A stretch of 64,000 nt of DNA from assembly GCF_042663225.1 (NCBI RefSeq), contig NZ_JBHTAA010000005.1, positions 1,302,001 through 1,366,000 of the forward strand, given 5' to 3'. The notes under the pieces are model-generated. The model saw only the letters and a program-made list of their open reading frames with translations. It did no database searches and was not told the DNA's origin. Source of the stretch: Haloferax namakaokahaiae (GTDB taxonomy: Archaea; Halobacteriota; Halobacteria; Halobacteriales; Haloferacaceae). The position numbers were made by a program, and so were the translations under genes. Every line of letters starts with the position of its first letter. Position 1 is the stretch's first letter. Of the stretch, positions 41,561-50,762 are shown piece by piece.

Positions 41561-42967
41561 TCAGACCGTGGCTTGCAGCATGCCGGAGGTCCGGACGATG
41601 AAGTAGACGAAGAAGGCCGCAGAGAGCGCCCACTGACCGGCGCTGATGTCCTCGTACTCACCGGCGGCGACTTTGACGAGCGGGTAGGAGACGATGCCTG
41701 CGGCGATGCCGTAGGCGATGGAGTACGTGAAGGGCATGATGAGGATGGTCATGCCGGCCGGAATCGTGTGGGTGACGTTGTCCCACTCGATGTCGATGAC
41801 GTTCTGGAGCATCACGACGCCGATGACGACGAGCGCGATGTGCGAGGCGTAGAGTGGGACTGCCGTTGCGAGAGGGATGAGCGCGAGCGAGGCGATAAAG
41901 AGCACGGCGACGACAAGCGCGGTGAGACCCGTGCGGCCGCCTTCTTCGACGCCCGTCGCGGACTCGATGTACGTCGTGACCGTCGAGGTGCCGAGCATGG
42001 CTCCGGCGGTGGTGCCGATTGCGTCGGCCATGAGCGGCTTGTCGATGTCGGGGAGGTTCCCGTCTTCGTCGAGGAAGTTCGCGGCCTGTCCGACGCCGAC
42101 GAGCGTGCCCGCGGTGTCGAAGAAGTCCACGAAGAAGAACGTGAAGACGATGAGGGCGAAACTGAACGCCTCGATGCCGCCGAAGCCGGAGATGAACGCG
42201 CCGGCGAGCGGCGTGATGTCGTAGGTCGCGGCCGAAGAGCCGGCGACGAGACCCGCTTCGGGCGAGACGACGCCGAACGTGGTGAGCGCCCACCCGATAA
42301 TCGTCGTCGCGGCGATACCGATAATAATCGACCCGGGGATGCCCGCGGCGTAGAGACCGAAGGTGAGGAACAGGCCGACGATGGAGACGATTGCGACGGG
42401 GTTCGACGCGAGGTCACCGAGCGTGAGGAGCGTCGCGGGGTCGTTCACGACGATTCCCATCGCCTGGAGTCCGATAATCGTCAGGAAGAGACCGATACCC
42501 GTCCCGACGGCCATCTTGACCGGTTGGGGGAAGATTTTGATGATGGCTTCACGCGCGCCGACGGCGGTGAGGGCGATGAAGATGATGCCCTCGACGAAGA
42601 CGGCGGCGAGCGCGGTCTGCCACGAGATACCGAGTGCGCCGATGACCGTGAAGGCGAAAAAGGCGTTCAGGCCGAGACCGGGCGCTTGCGCGAACGGTCG
42701 ATTGGCGTAGAACGCCATCACCAGTGTGGCGATTGCGGCGGCGAGGATGGTTACGACCGCAAGCATCGACTGGACCTGCCCCGGTGCGAATCCGGAGATG
42801 ATGACGCCGGGTTTGGCGTCCGGAATCCCCGTCATGATGGCGGGGTTGACGACGACGATGTAGGACATCGTCAAGAACGTCGTGATACCTGCGATTATCT
42901 CGGTCCCGACCGAGGACCCGTGTTTATGCACGTCGAAGTAGTCTGAGAGGGTTTCAGCGAGCCCCAT
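41561..42967 (-). CDS. NCS2-family purine/xanthine permease
   Basis: A 468-residue, about 12-span transporter. GTEIIAGITTFLTMSYIVVVNPAIM and GLNAFFAFTVIGALGISW are typical of the AzgA/PbuG branch that carries adenine, guanine and hypoxanthine. It lies beside a PRT-fold regulator and pyrE2, so it likely serves nucleobase salvage. The 200-base gap to the regulator gene may hold control sites. Confidence 0.9.
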   Translation of the reverse strand: MGLAETLSDYFDVHKHGSSVGTEIIAGITTFLTMSYIVVVNPAIMTGIPDAKPGVIISGFAPGQVQSMLAVVTILAAAIATLVMAFYANRPFAQAPGLGLNAFFAFTVIGALGISWQTALAAVFVEGIIFIALTAVGAREAIIKIFPQPVKMAVGTGIGLFLTIIGLQAMGIVVNDPATLLTLGDLASNPVAIVSIVGLFLTFGLYAAGIPGSIIIGIAATTIIGWALTTFGVVSPEAGLVAGSSAATYDITPLAGAFISGFGGIEAFSFALIVFTFFFVDFFDTAGTLVGVGQAANFLDEDGNLPDIDKPLMADAIGTTAGAMLGTSTVTTYIESATGVEEGGRTGLTALVVAVLFIASLALIPLATAVPLYASHIALVVIGVVMLQNVIDIEWDNVTHTIPAGMTILIMPFTYSIAYGIAAGIVSYPLVKVAAGEYEDISAGQWALSAAFFVYFIVRTSGMLQATV

Positions 42968-43165
42968 GATGCACGAGTAAGCATACCTTGCAATTCACAC
43001 ATAAGCATTACCATTGAGAGACCAGAAAATATGCACGTTCGTGGATTGATTTCGGCAACACACAGAATTCACCAACATGAGTGTGACTATTTTCAGCAGT
43101 AAACGTTCGAAAATAGCGGGAGAGAGGAGCTAAAGTGCGGCCGCGTCCCCCAGTCGAGAGAGACG

Positions 43166-43879
43166 TTACTCGAATTTGCTGAGTGCGCCGACCGGTGCGT
43201 CGGTGAGTTCGCGTGCGCGGTCGATACCTTCGTCGCCGACGGCGATGAGCGCGAAGACGCCCGCGATGTCGGCGTTCGCCTGCAGTGCGATATCGACGAG
43301 GAGTTCTTGCGTCTCGCCCGAGCGAATCAGGTCGTCCACGACGAGGACGCGCTGACCGGCGTCGATGGCGCTCTGCGGGAGGTAGTAGGTGAGTTCGATA
43401 CCGGAGGCGAGTCGCTGGCGGGATTCGATGAACTCCTCGACGGCCGTCTCTTTCGACTTCTTCGCGTAGGCGAGGCGCGCGCCGAAGTAGCTGGCCATCG
43501 CGGCACCGAGGGTGATGCCGTCTGTCGCGGCCGTCAGCACCACGTCGGGGCGTTCGAGTTCGAGCGCGTTCGCCGCGACGGGGGCGATGAGGTCGAGAAA
43601 GGACTGGTCGAAGACGACGCCGGAGTTATCGACGTAGCCCTCGTCGTCGAATCGGACGCGGGCTTCGAGTTCGTCGGAGAGTGCGTCGCGGCCGACGCCT
43701 TCGACGACCTCGCGGGCGCGTTCGACGCCGGGGAGGACGTGGCCGTTGACGTAGCGATTGAGGTCACCAGCCGGGAGTCCAGTGAGGGCTGCGAGTTCGT
43801 CGTAGGTCCGCGTTTCCTTGAGCATCCGGAGGACGGAGACAGCCTGCAACTGGAGTGCGGCTTTCTCTGCTCTGTTCAT
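43166..43879 (-). CDS. HTH-PRT fold transcriptional regulator (GfcR/PyrE-like family)
   Basis: An N-terminal helix-turn-helix (residues 1-50, TYDELAALTGLPAGDLNRYVNG) is joined to a phosphoribosyltransferase domain with the PRPP loop RVLVVDDLIRSGETQ. This is the architecture of archaeal regulators such as GfcR. ATG at 43879 (MNRAEKAALQLQAV) is used. Neighbours are a nucleobase permease and pyrE2, so it may control nucleotide uptake or synthesis; the effector is unknown. It is 74 bases from pyrE2. Confidence 0.85.
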   Translation of the reverse strand: MNRAEKAALQLQAVSVLRMLKETRTYDELAALTGLPAGDLNRYVNGHVLPGVERAREVVEGVGRDALSDELEARVRFDDEGYVDNSGVVFDQSFLDLIAPVAANALELERPDVVLTAATDGITLGAAMASYFGARLAYAKKSKETAVEEFIESRQRLASGIELTYYLPQSAIDAGQRVLVVDDLIRSGETQELLVDIALQANADIAGVFALIAVGDEGIDRARELTDAPVGALSKFE

Positions 43880-43953
43880 ACCCTCGCATTCGCGTTTGCA
43901 CAAAAATGAATACTTCGATTGCAGATTGTGCGCTACTTACTCACAGACGTGTA

Positions 43954-44484
43954 TCAGTGGTCGGCGTCCGCCAGCAAGTCGTCGGCGGTGAGGAGCGACT
44001 GGAGTTCGATGTTGTGTTCGGCCAGCAACTCTTCTGCGCCTTCTTGGCGGTCAACGACGACGATAACGCGGTCTACGACTGCGCCAGCATCGCGGAGCGC
44101 TTCGACGGCATCCACCGCGCTCTGGCCCGTCGTGGCGATGTCTTCGAGCACCGTGACGTGTTCGCCGTCTTCGAGCGCGCCTTCGATCCGCTTGGCCGTC
44201 CCGTACTCTTTGGCCTTCTTGCGCGCGATGACGTAGGGTTTCCCGGTTTCGACGGCCGTCGCCGCGACGAGCGGAACCGCACCGAGTGCGACGCCCGCGA
44301 GTTTCTCGTCGTCCGCGACGCGCTCTGCGAACGCCTCGGCGATGAGTTTGAGGCACTTCGGGTCCGTCTCGAAGAGGTACTTGTCCACGTAGTAGTTCGA
44401 GGTGCCGCCGTGGGACAACTCGAACTCGCCAAACTGGACCGCGTTCGCCGCGCGCAGGGCCGCGATGAGTTCGTCGTTCGCCAT
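43954..44484 (-). CDS. pyrE2: Orotate phosphoribosyltransferase
   Basis: A 176-residue enzyme that makes orotidine 5'-phosphate from orotate and PRPP. The PRPP motif is HVTVLEDIATTGQSAVDAV; FELSHGGTSNYYVDKYLFET forms the substrate loop. Length, sequence and setting match Haloferax PyrE2 as I recall it. Confidence 0.95.
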   Translation of the reverse strand: MANDELIAALRAANAVQFGEFELSHGGTSNYYVDKYLFETDPKCLKLIAEAFAERVADDEKLAGVALGAVPLVAATAVETGKPYVIARKKAKEYGTAKRIEGALEDGEHVTVLEDIATTGQSAVDAVEALRDAGAVVDRVIVVVDRQEGAEELLAEHNIELQSLLTADDLLADADH

Positions 44485-44553
44485 GTTGTTTCGAGAGGCA
44501 ACAGGGAGGCGCTTAAACGGGGCGGTTCGGCTGTAGAAGGTCCAGATATCGTT

Positions 44554-44583
44554 CCGCGAAGCGAACGAAGTGAGCCTTCGCGG
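44554..44583. other. Perfect hairpin between carS and pyrE2
   Basis: CCGCGAAG (44554-44561) and CTTCGCGG (44576-44583) form an 8-base stem around CGAACGAAGTGAGC, a GCGAAGCGAACG-type word that recurs near 33,550. A T-run follows on the plus strand. Confidence 0.5.
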
Positions 44584-44640
44584 CCCTTTTTTCCTCCAGG
44601 TTTTTCAAGGAGTGGGTCGCCGTAGGCGGCCCCGACGCAG

Positions 44641-44646
44641 AAAAAA
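44641..44646 (-). terminator. Oligo-T terminator of carS
   Basis: Six A residues on the plus strand (T on the transcript) lie eight bases after the carS stop. Confidence 0.5.
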
Positions 44647-44654
44647 GTGGGCGG

Positions 44655-45200
44655 CTACCAAGGCTCGTTCTTCAAGCCGAGCACGTACGCCCCCACGTTC
44701 GTCACCACGTGAAGCACGGGCGTCATCACGAGGACGACGGTGAGAAGCGGGAGCGTGAACGTCGCGGTGAACCACGCAGGCGCGAAGACGAGAGCGAGGA
44801 CGAGCGCGCCGACGACGAAGTCGAGTTGGTCGAGTCCGGGGAAGGCCGCGCCGCGCTCGCGGCCCGTCCGACGCTTGAGAAACGAGGCACCGATGTCGCC
44901 GAGCATCGCGCCGAGTGCGAGACCGAACCCAGCGGCGAGGGGGAACGTCGGGAGCGAGAACCCCAGAAGAGAAGAGACGGTTGGCTGGACCACGTTGAGC
45001 GCGAGCGCGACGGCGAGTCCGGCAATCGTTCCCGCGGCGGTACCGCGCCACGTCTTGCCGTCGCCGAGGATGCGACGGCCGTCCATTGTTCGACCACCGT
45101 CGATGGGGCGGCCGCCGCCGGCGAGGACGGCGGCGTTGTTCGGAATATAGGCGGGCAACATCGCCCAGAAGGCAGTGACGACGAGAGAAACGACCATACA
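44655..45200 (-). CDS. carS: CDP-archaeol synthase
   Basis: A 181-residue five-span enzyme that activates archaeol phospholipid precursor with CTP. RPIDGGRTMDGRRILGDGKTWRG is the family signature, followed by LGDIGASFLKRRTGRERGAAFPGLDQLD. ATG at 45200 (MVVSLVVTAFWAML) fits the family start; an upstream ATG at 45221 is possible. Divergent from putA-like gene at 45319. Confidence 0.93.
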   Translation of the reverse strand, partial: CMVVSLVVTAFWAMLPAYIPNNAAVLAGGGRPIDGGRTMDGRRILGDGKTWRGTAAGTIAGLAVALALNVVQPTVSSLLGFSLPTFPLAAGFGLALGAMLGDIGASFLKRRTGRERGAAFPGLDQLDFVVGALVLALVFAPAWFTATFTLPLLTVVLVMTPVLHVVTNVGAYVLGLKNEPW

Positions 45201-45318
45201 GATGGGTCTAGCGGGGGACATGTAAGTTCCGACGATTCGATACAGCAGGTCGTCGTCCCGCGATTCTCCGAAACGAGGGATGGTAAGTCTATTATCCGGA
45301 CGCTTGCAATCGACCAGT

Positions 45319-46158
45319 ATGATTCCGCCCATTGCGAGCAATTTCGTCGCCGGAGAGTCCGAGGCGGCGGCGCTCGACCACGCCCGACGAACGAACGAGG
45401 ACGGCGTGGCGGTCATTCTGAACCTGCTCGGCGAGCACTACCACGAACGCGCGCCCGCCGACGAGGACGCGGACACGTACATCAAACTCGTCGAAGACAT
45501 CGCCGACACCGACCTCGACGCGTGTGTCTCGGTCAAGCCCTCGCAAATCGGTCTCGACATGGGCGCAGACGTGTTCTCGGAGAACTACCGACGCATCGCC
45601 GAGGCCGCCGACGAGCACGACGTGTTCCTCTGGTGCGACATGGAAGACCACGAGACGACCGACGCGACGCTCGACGCGTTCGAGGAGTTGGCTCGTGAGT
45701 TCGACGGCGGGATGGGACTGTGCGTGCAGGCGAACCTCAAGCGCACCCCCGACGACCTCGAACGCCTCTCGGACGTGCCGGGGAAGATTCGACTGGTCAA
45801 AGGTGCCTACGACGAACCCGCTGCGGTCGCACACAAGAACAAGGCGAAGGTGGACGAGGTGTACAAGGAGTTGCTGGAGTACCTCTTCGAGGAGTACGTC
45901 GGCGGCGTCGCCGTCGGCAGCCACGACCCGAAGATGATATCCTATGCGAAGGAACTCGGCGCGAGGTACGACCGCGACTACGAGATTCAGATGCTCATGG
46001 GCGTCCGCGAGGACGAGCAACGAAAGCTCGCGGCCGAGGGCGTCGAAGTCTGGCAGTACGCACCGTACGGCGGCAAGTGGTTCTCGTACTTCTATCGTCG
46101 CGTGCGCGAGCGCAAGGAGAACGCCCTTTTTGCACTCCGAGCCGTCGTCGGAATTTGA
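45319..46158 (+). CDS. Proline dehydrogenase
   Basis: A 279-residue flavoprotein that oxidises proline to pyrroline-5-carboxylate. Key barrel segments are DACVSVKPSQIGLDMG, GKIRLVKGAYDEP, GVAVGSHDP and EIQMLMGVRED, with the C-terminal YAPYGGKWFSYFYRRVRERKEN typical of the PutA barrel. ATG at 45319 (MIPPIASNFV) is used. No P5C dehydrogenase gene is adjacent. Confidence 0.92.
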   Translation: MIPPIASNFVAGESEAAALDHARRTNEDGVAVILNLLGEHYHERAPADEDADTYIKLVEDIADTDLDACVSVKPSQIGLDMGADVFSENYRRIAEAADEHDVFLWCDMEDHETTDATLDAFEELAREFDGGMGLCVQANLKRTPDDLERLSDVPGKIRLVKGAYDEPAAVAHKNKAKVDEVYKELLEYLFEEYVGGVAVGSHDPKMISYAKELGARYDRDYEIQMLMGVREDEQRKLAAEGVEVWQYAPYGGKWFSYFYRRVRERKENALFALRAVVGI

Positions 46159-46224
46159 AAACCGGGCAAGAACCGTCGCCACTAGAAATCCCCTTAAGCC
46201 CACGGGTACACCTTCCGCGTATCA

Positions 46225-46839
46225 ATGTCCTCGTGGAGACGCGATTTCGCAAGCGGACTCGTGGTCCTCGTTCCGCTCCTCGTCATTACGTACGTTTTAG
46301 CGATTCTTTACAACAGTATCCTCAAGTTACCGTTCATCGACGAGATACAACCGCCGGTGTTGGGCTTCTTCGTCGCCATCGTCGTGTTCTTGATGCTGGT
46401 CCTCTCGGTGGGCTATCTCATGCGGACTACCGCGGGCCGATTGCTCGAATCAGGTCTCGACGGCGCGATGAACAGGGTCCCGCTGGTTCGCATTCTCTAC
46501 AACGCCTCGAAACTCGCGGTCGAAACCGCACTCACCGGCACCGAAGACCTCCAGAAACCCGTCCGACTCGAAGTGTGGCCGGGCGTCCGCATGACGGCGT
46601 TCAAGACGGGCAAGAAGACCAGAGACGGCAAGGATATCGTCTTCATGCCCACCGCGCCGAACATCACGACGGGGTTCGTGATGGAAGTCGAACCAGAGGA
46701 TATCGAGGAGACGGGCGAGCGCGTCGAAGAGGCACTGACCCGGATTCTCTCCGCCGGGTTCGCCGAAGAAGACCACACGAAGAAGTTCGATATCGAAGTC
46801 AAAGAAGAGCAAGCGCCGGCCTCGCAGACCGATAGCTAA
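46225..46839 (+). CDS. DUF502-family membrane protein, 204 aa
   Basis: Two membrane helices (about 10-30 and 44-64) are followed by a soluble domain with NRVPLVRILYNASKLAVE and PTAPNITTGFVMEVEPEDI, hallmarks of DUF502. The family is widespread but uncharacterised. It runs in the same direction as the proline dehydrogenase gene, 66 bases apart. Confidence 0.9.
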   Translation: MSSWRRDFASGLVVLVPLLVITYVLAILYNSILKLPFIDEIQPPVLGFFVAIVVFLMLVLSVGYLMRTTAGRLLESGLDGAMNRVPLVRILYNASKLAVETALTGTEDLQKPVRLEVWPGVRMTAFKTGKKTRDGKDIVFMPTAPNITTGFVMEVEPEDIEETGERVEEALTRILSAGFAEEDHTKKFDIEVKEEQAPASQTDS

Positions 46840-46879
46840 GCTCTCTCCGCCCGTTTTCGAAGAAAAGCCGCGAATCGAA

Positions 46880-47818
46880 TTACTGCTCGTCCACGTAGGT
46901 GAACCACTCTTCGTGGTCGTCGGTCTCTCGCTCCACGAGGTCGAAGAACGCGCTCTGGAGTTCTTCGGTGACCGGGCCGCGCGAACCGTCGCCGATGATG
47001 ACGTTGTCCACCTTGCGAATCGGCGTGACCTCTGCGGCGCTGCCGGTGAAGAACAGTTCGTCGGCGGTGTGGAGTTCGCCGCGGCTGATGGTCGCGTTGT
47101 CGTCAACTTCGTAGCCGCGCTCGCGGGCGAGCGTGATGACGGTGTCGCGGGTGATGCCGTCGAGGATGCTCTGGGAGAGACCGGGCGTGAGAATCTTGCC
47201 GTCGCGGACGAGGAAGATGTTCTCGCCGGGACCCTCCGCGACGTTGCCCTCCTTGTTGAGGACGATTGCCTCGGTGTAGCCGTTGCGGCGGGCTTCCTCG
47301 CCTGCGAGAAGCGAGTTCACGTAGAGACCCGTCGTCTTGGCGTTGGTCGGAATCTGGCTGGAGGCGTGCTTGCGCCACGAGGAGACCATCACATCGACAC
47401 CCTGTTCGAGGGCCTCTTCGCCGAGGTAAGCACCCCACGGCCACGCCGCGATGGCGATGTCCGTCGGGTTATCTTGTGGACTCACGCCGAGCGAGTCGTA
47501 GCCGTAGTAGGCGATGGGGCGGATGTAACACGATTCGAGGTCGTTGCGGCGGATGACTTCGAGGGTGGCCTCGGTGAGTTCCTCTTCCGAGTACGGAATC
47601 TCCATGTTGTACGGCTTGCCGGAGGCATAGAGCCGTTCGAGGTGTTCTTCCCAGCGGAAGATAGCCGGACCGCGGTCGGTCGAGTAGGCGCGGACGCCCT
47701 CGAAGACGCCGGTCCCGTAGTGGAGGCCGTGCGTGAGGACGTGAATCTTCGCGTCCTCCCAGTCCACGTACTCTCCGTTCATCCAAATCGTGGACACGTC
47801 CATGTCGTCGAATCCCAT
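46880..47818 (-). CDS. ilvE: Branched-chain amino acid aminotransferase
   Basis: A 312-residue class IV PLP enzyme. THGLHYGTGVFEGVRAY is the N-terminal signature, the PLP lysine lies in IPTNAKTTGLYVNSLLA, and EGPGENIFLVRDG follows. ATG at 47818 (MGFDDMDVSTIWMNG) is used; another start at MDVST is possible. It transaminates leucine, isoleucine and valine. Confidence 0.95.
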   Translation of the reverse strand: MGFDDMDVSTIWMNGEYVDWEDAKIHVLTHGLHYGTGVFEGVRAYSTDRGPAIFRWEEHLERLYASGKPYNMEIPYSEEELTEATLEVIRRNDLESCYIRPIAYYGYDSLGVSPQDNPTDIAIAAWPWGAYLGEEALEQGVDVMVSSWRKHASSQIPTNAKTTGLYVNSLLAGEEARRNGYTEAIVLNKEGNVAEGPGENIFLVRDGKILTPGLSQSILDGITRDTVITLARERGYEVDDNATISRGELHTADELFFTGSAAEVTPIRKVDNVIIGDGSRGPVTEELQSAFFDLVERETDDHEEWFTYVDEQ

Positions 47819-47907
47819 GTACTGGCTTTCGAAGGCCCCCGCTAAAATCATGACGAACCGTCCATCCGTTCCGCAGACATATTGTCGCCGACGCCCATCG
47901 TCGGTGC

Positions 47908-48786
47908 ATGTCCGTCAACTCCGTCGTCGTAACGGGCGGTACCGGCAACATCGGTGCGGCCGTCATCGAACACCTCCAAACCCACGGCTATACCGTCACC
48001 AACGCCAGCAGAAGCGGCGGGTCAGTCGTCGCCGACCGCGACTTTCGTACCGACGCGCTGAATCCGGGCGACCTGACCGCTACACTCGCCGCCGTCGATG
48101 CAGACGCTGTCGTCCATCTGGGGATGATTTCGACGCCGACGAACGTCCCCGGCCACCGCGTCTTCGAGAGCAACGTCCAATCGACCTACAACGTCCTCGA
48201 AGTGGCCGCCGCCCTCGACATCGACCACGTCGTGCTCGCCTCCAGCATGAGCGCCATCGGCGGCGGATTCGAACCCGAGCCGGCGCGAATCGACTACCTC
48301 CCCGTGGACGAATCGCACCGCGCGACGCCCTCGAACCCTTACGGACTCGGCAAGCGACTCGCCGAACAGACCGCGGATGGCTTCGCCCGACGTGCGGACG
48401 CCCCGACGACCATCACCAGCCTTCGCTTCCCGTGGATGCCGAGCGAGGACGAGGCCCGAGCGACGTTCGCCGAGGCGGACCGCTCGCTCGACGGACTCCG
48501 CGAGGCCGGCGTCTTTCACACCGCCCGCAACACGCTGTTTTCCTATCTCGGCCGCGAGGACGCGGCGCGAGCAGTGCGACTCGCTATCGAAGCAGATTTT
48601 CAGGGCCACGAAGTCTGCTGGCTGGCGGCCGCAGACACGAGTACGCCGGTCCCGTCGGCGACGCTCGCGCGCGAGGTGTACGATGCGGAGATTCGAGGCG
48701 AACTCGAAGGGAATCGGTCGCTCGTCTCGACCGAGAAGGCGCGCCGGGTACTCGGGTGGGAACCCGAGTGGTCGTGGCGTCAGTGA
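47908..48786 (+). CDS. NAD-dependent epimerase/dehydratase (extended SDR)
   Basis: A 292-residue Rossmann protein: GGTGNIGAAVIEHL binds the dinucleotide, SSMSAIGG places the catalytic Ser, and PYGLGKRLAEQ the Tyr-Lys pair. Substrate is not shown by sequence; sugar nucleotide or uronate dehydrogenases are possibilities. Divergent from ilvE with 89 bases between. Confidence 0.88.
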   Translation: MSVNSVVVTGGTGNIGAAVIEHLQTHGYTVTNASRSGGSVVADRDFRTDALNPGDLTATLAAVDADAVVHLGMISTPTNVPGHRVFESNVQSTYNVLEVAAALDIDHVVLASSMSAIGGGFEPEPARIDYLPVDESHRATPSNPYGLGKRLAEQTADGFARRADAPTTITSLRFPWMPSEDEARATFAEADRSLDGLREAGVFHTARNTLFSYLGREDAARAVRLAIEADFQGHEVCWLAAADTSTPVPSATLAREVYDAEIRGELEGNRSLVSTEKARRVLGWEPEWSWRQ

Positions 48787-48827
48787 GAAGACGTGGACGA
48801 AGTAGGCGTGAGCAGTAGGAAGACGCC

Positions 48828-49511
48828 CTATGCGAGTTCGTCCAACAGGCTGTCGCCGTCGATAAAGGCGAGGTCGTGGCGGGTGGCGTAGTCGCGGGCG
48901 GCCGCGACCGAGAGCGCCGACCCCGACTGGTCGTCCAGCATCTCGCAGACGACGACGGCGGGCGGGAGGTCAACCTCGTCGGCGAGGGCGAGACCGAGTT
49001 CGGTGTGACCCTGCCGGTCGGAGAGGAGGTTCGGCGCGCCGCGGAGGAGGTGAACGTGCCCCGGTGCGCGGAACTCGTTGCCGAAGTCGTCGGCGTCGTA
49101 GTCGCCGGCGCGGGCGGATTCGGCGACCGGTGCGAGGCGAGAAATCGTCATGGCTCTGTCGCGGTCGGTGATACCCGTAAAGGAGTCGCGGTGGTTCACG
49201 GTAAAGGAGAACGACGAGCGCGAGTCGTAGGCGAGGTCGTGGGCGGCCGTCGCCGGGTGGTCGAGCACGTCGTCCATGAACGGCAGCGAGAGCGCGTTGG
49301 CCACGTCGTCGGCGAGGGCGACACAGACGAGTCCGCCGGCGTCGTTGCGCATGCGAGCGACGGCGGCGGGGTCCACGGCGGCCGCGGGATACACGAGGTC
49401 AGTCTCGCCTTCGCGGTCGTCGAAGTCGTGGATGAGCACAGGTTCGCCCGCGCCGAAGGCCGAGCGGACCCGTTCGAACGTGTCGCGGTCGGTCTCGGTC
49501 GCGCGACTCAT
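48828..49511 (-). CDS. ribB: 3,4-dihydroxy-2-butanone 4-phosphate synthase
   Basis: A 227-residue enzyme that converts ribulose 5-phosphate to the four-carbon unit of riboflavin. DFDDREGETDLVYPA is the metal and substrate loop, and DRQGHTELGLALADEVDL the second conserved region. It overlaps the riboflavin kinase gene by four bases, forming a flavin operon. Confidence 0.93.
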   Translation of the reverse strand: MSRATETDRDTFERVRSAFGAGEPVLIHDFDDREGETDLVYPAAAVDPAAVARMRNDAGGLVCVALADDVANALSLPFMDDVLDHPATAAHDLAYDSRSSFSFTVNHRDSFTGITDRDRAMTISRLAPVAESARAGDYDADDFGNEFRAPGHVHLLRGAPNLLSDRQGHTELGLALADEVDLPPAVVVCEMLDDQSGSALSVAAARDYATRHDLAFIDGDSLLDELA

Positions 49512-50221
49512 TCGGACTCGACCTCCTCGACGCGAACGGTAATCGAGTCACCGTCGGCGAGGTCGAGTTCGTCGCGGAGTTTGTCGGGCGCGATGATTTC
49601 GAGTTGCGACTCGTCGTGATGGGTGCGCTCGGGGACGATGATGTGGACGGGTTCGTACGTCTCGCCGTCGGCTTCGAGGTGGGCAGCATAGCAGGTCGCC
49701 GGGCCGAACGTCCGCTCGTCGTCTTCCCAGCCGTCGATGGGGACGGCATCGAGCGACGACATCCCCGCGCGGGCGTGGATGGCGTCGTCGCTCAGTTCGA
49801 CGTTGAGCGTGCCGGGGAACGGTTCGTAGCCGAGTCGCTCGACGAACTGTTCCATGTAACCCGACAGCGAGATGTAGTGGCGACCTTCGCCCATGCCGCC
49901 GGTGACGGTGCCGTCGAGCGTGACCGTCGAGGGCGTCTCGAAGATGCGACGGTAGTCGGCGTACTCCGTGCGGAGCGCACCCTCACCCGCCTCGGTGATA
50001 GTTATCCACTGGCCGTCGGAGACGACCTCGCGGTCGATGAAGTCGGCTTCGTCGAGCTGTTGGAGGCGACGGGATGCCGTCTGGTTCGACACATCCAATC
50101 TGGTAGCGAGACCGGCACAGGAGACCTTGACCGGCCCGGAGCGGCCGCCGTCGAGGGCGATGAGTTTGAGCGTGGCCAACTCGTCGTAGCCAACCACAGC
50201 GGCGACTGCCGATTCTGACAT
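49508..50221 (-). CDS. ribK: CTP-dependent riboflavin kinase with HTH domain
   Basis: The N-terminal 95 residues form a winged helix (GLATRLDVSNQTASRRLQQL), and the C-terminal domain is archaeal CTP-dependent riboflavin kinase (GTVTGGMGEGRHYISL, FPGTLNVEL). Such HTH-RibK fusions can act as riboflavin-responsive regulators (RbkR) of flavin genes. Coupling with ribB supports both roles. Autoregulation is inferred. Confidence 0.92.
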   Translation of the reverse strand: MSESAVAAVVGYDELATLKLIALDGGRSGPVKVSCAGLATRLDVSNQTASRRLQQLDEADFIDREVVSDGQWITITEAGEGALRTEYADYRRIFETPSTVTLDGTVTGGMGEGRHYISLSGYMEQFVERLGYEPFPGTLNVELSDDAIHARAGMSSLDAVPIDGWEDDERTFGPATCYAAHLEADGETYEPVHIIVPERTHHDESQLEIIAPDKLRDELDLADGDSITVRVEEVESE

Positions 50222-50377
50222 ATCTCACTAGTTGGCTGCATCGGCCATAAGCGTATCGTAAATGAGATGCATTCCAGAAATGGAATGGAGACAGCGTCGA
50301 TGACGTTCCGCTTCCGATGTCGTTCTGGTACAACGGTTCGTCGCGTCGCTCCTAAGTCCGTCGGTTGCAGCGAAAAG

Positions 50378-50407
50378 GGAACGGCAGGAGAAGGAACGGC
50401 AGGAGAA
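50378..50407. repeat. Tandem 15-base duplication
   Basis: GGAACGGCAGGAGAA occurs twice in a row in the non-coding gap between ribK and the zinc-ribbon gene. Confidence 0.7.
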
Positions 50408-50426
50408 GGTACCAGGGTGAGTGGGG

Positions 50427-50579
50427 TTACAGGAGACTCGACCGTCGCTGGGCGCTCATAACCGAGATTCCTTCGTTCGCCGAGCAGTTCGGACAGGCGT
50501 AGACGTTGTCATCGTCGTCACCGAACACTCGAACGAAGTTTACGGAAACGAACGACTTGCAGTAGGTACATCGACTCAT
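50427..50579 (-). CDS. Small zinc-ribbon protein (DUF7563-like), 50 aa
   Basis: ATG at 50579 (MSRCTYCKSFVS) begins a protein with CTYC and CPNC separated by about 30 residues, a classic zinc ribbon with a YACPNC strand. I associate the pattern CxxC-F-V..FVRVFG with a haloarchaeal DUF7563 family from memory. Function is unknown. Confidence 0.7.
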   Translation of the reverse strand: MSRCTYCKSFVSVNFVRVFGDDDDNVYACPNCSANEGISVMSAQRRSSLL

Positions 50580-50762
50580 TGGTGGGGTGGGTCGAAGGGG
50601 CGGCAGGTGCCCCATCGCACTTCAAGAAAGGTGAGCGACACAAATACCGATACTACCTAACTAGTATGGTACGAGTGGACGGACCACGAGATACCCTCCG
50701 CGAGTGCGCATCCGCCGACCCGTTCGGAAAGGCCTTTAGCCGACTGCCGTGAACCCGCGTGC

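Noticed and set aside
45201..45416. Extended N-terminus of CDP-archaeol synthase
   Set aside because: The extension overlaps the divergent proline dehydrogenase gene; the family begins near MVVSLVVTAF.
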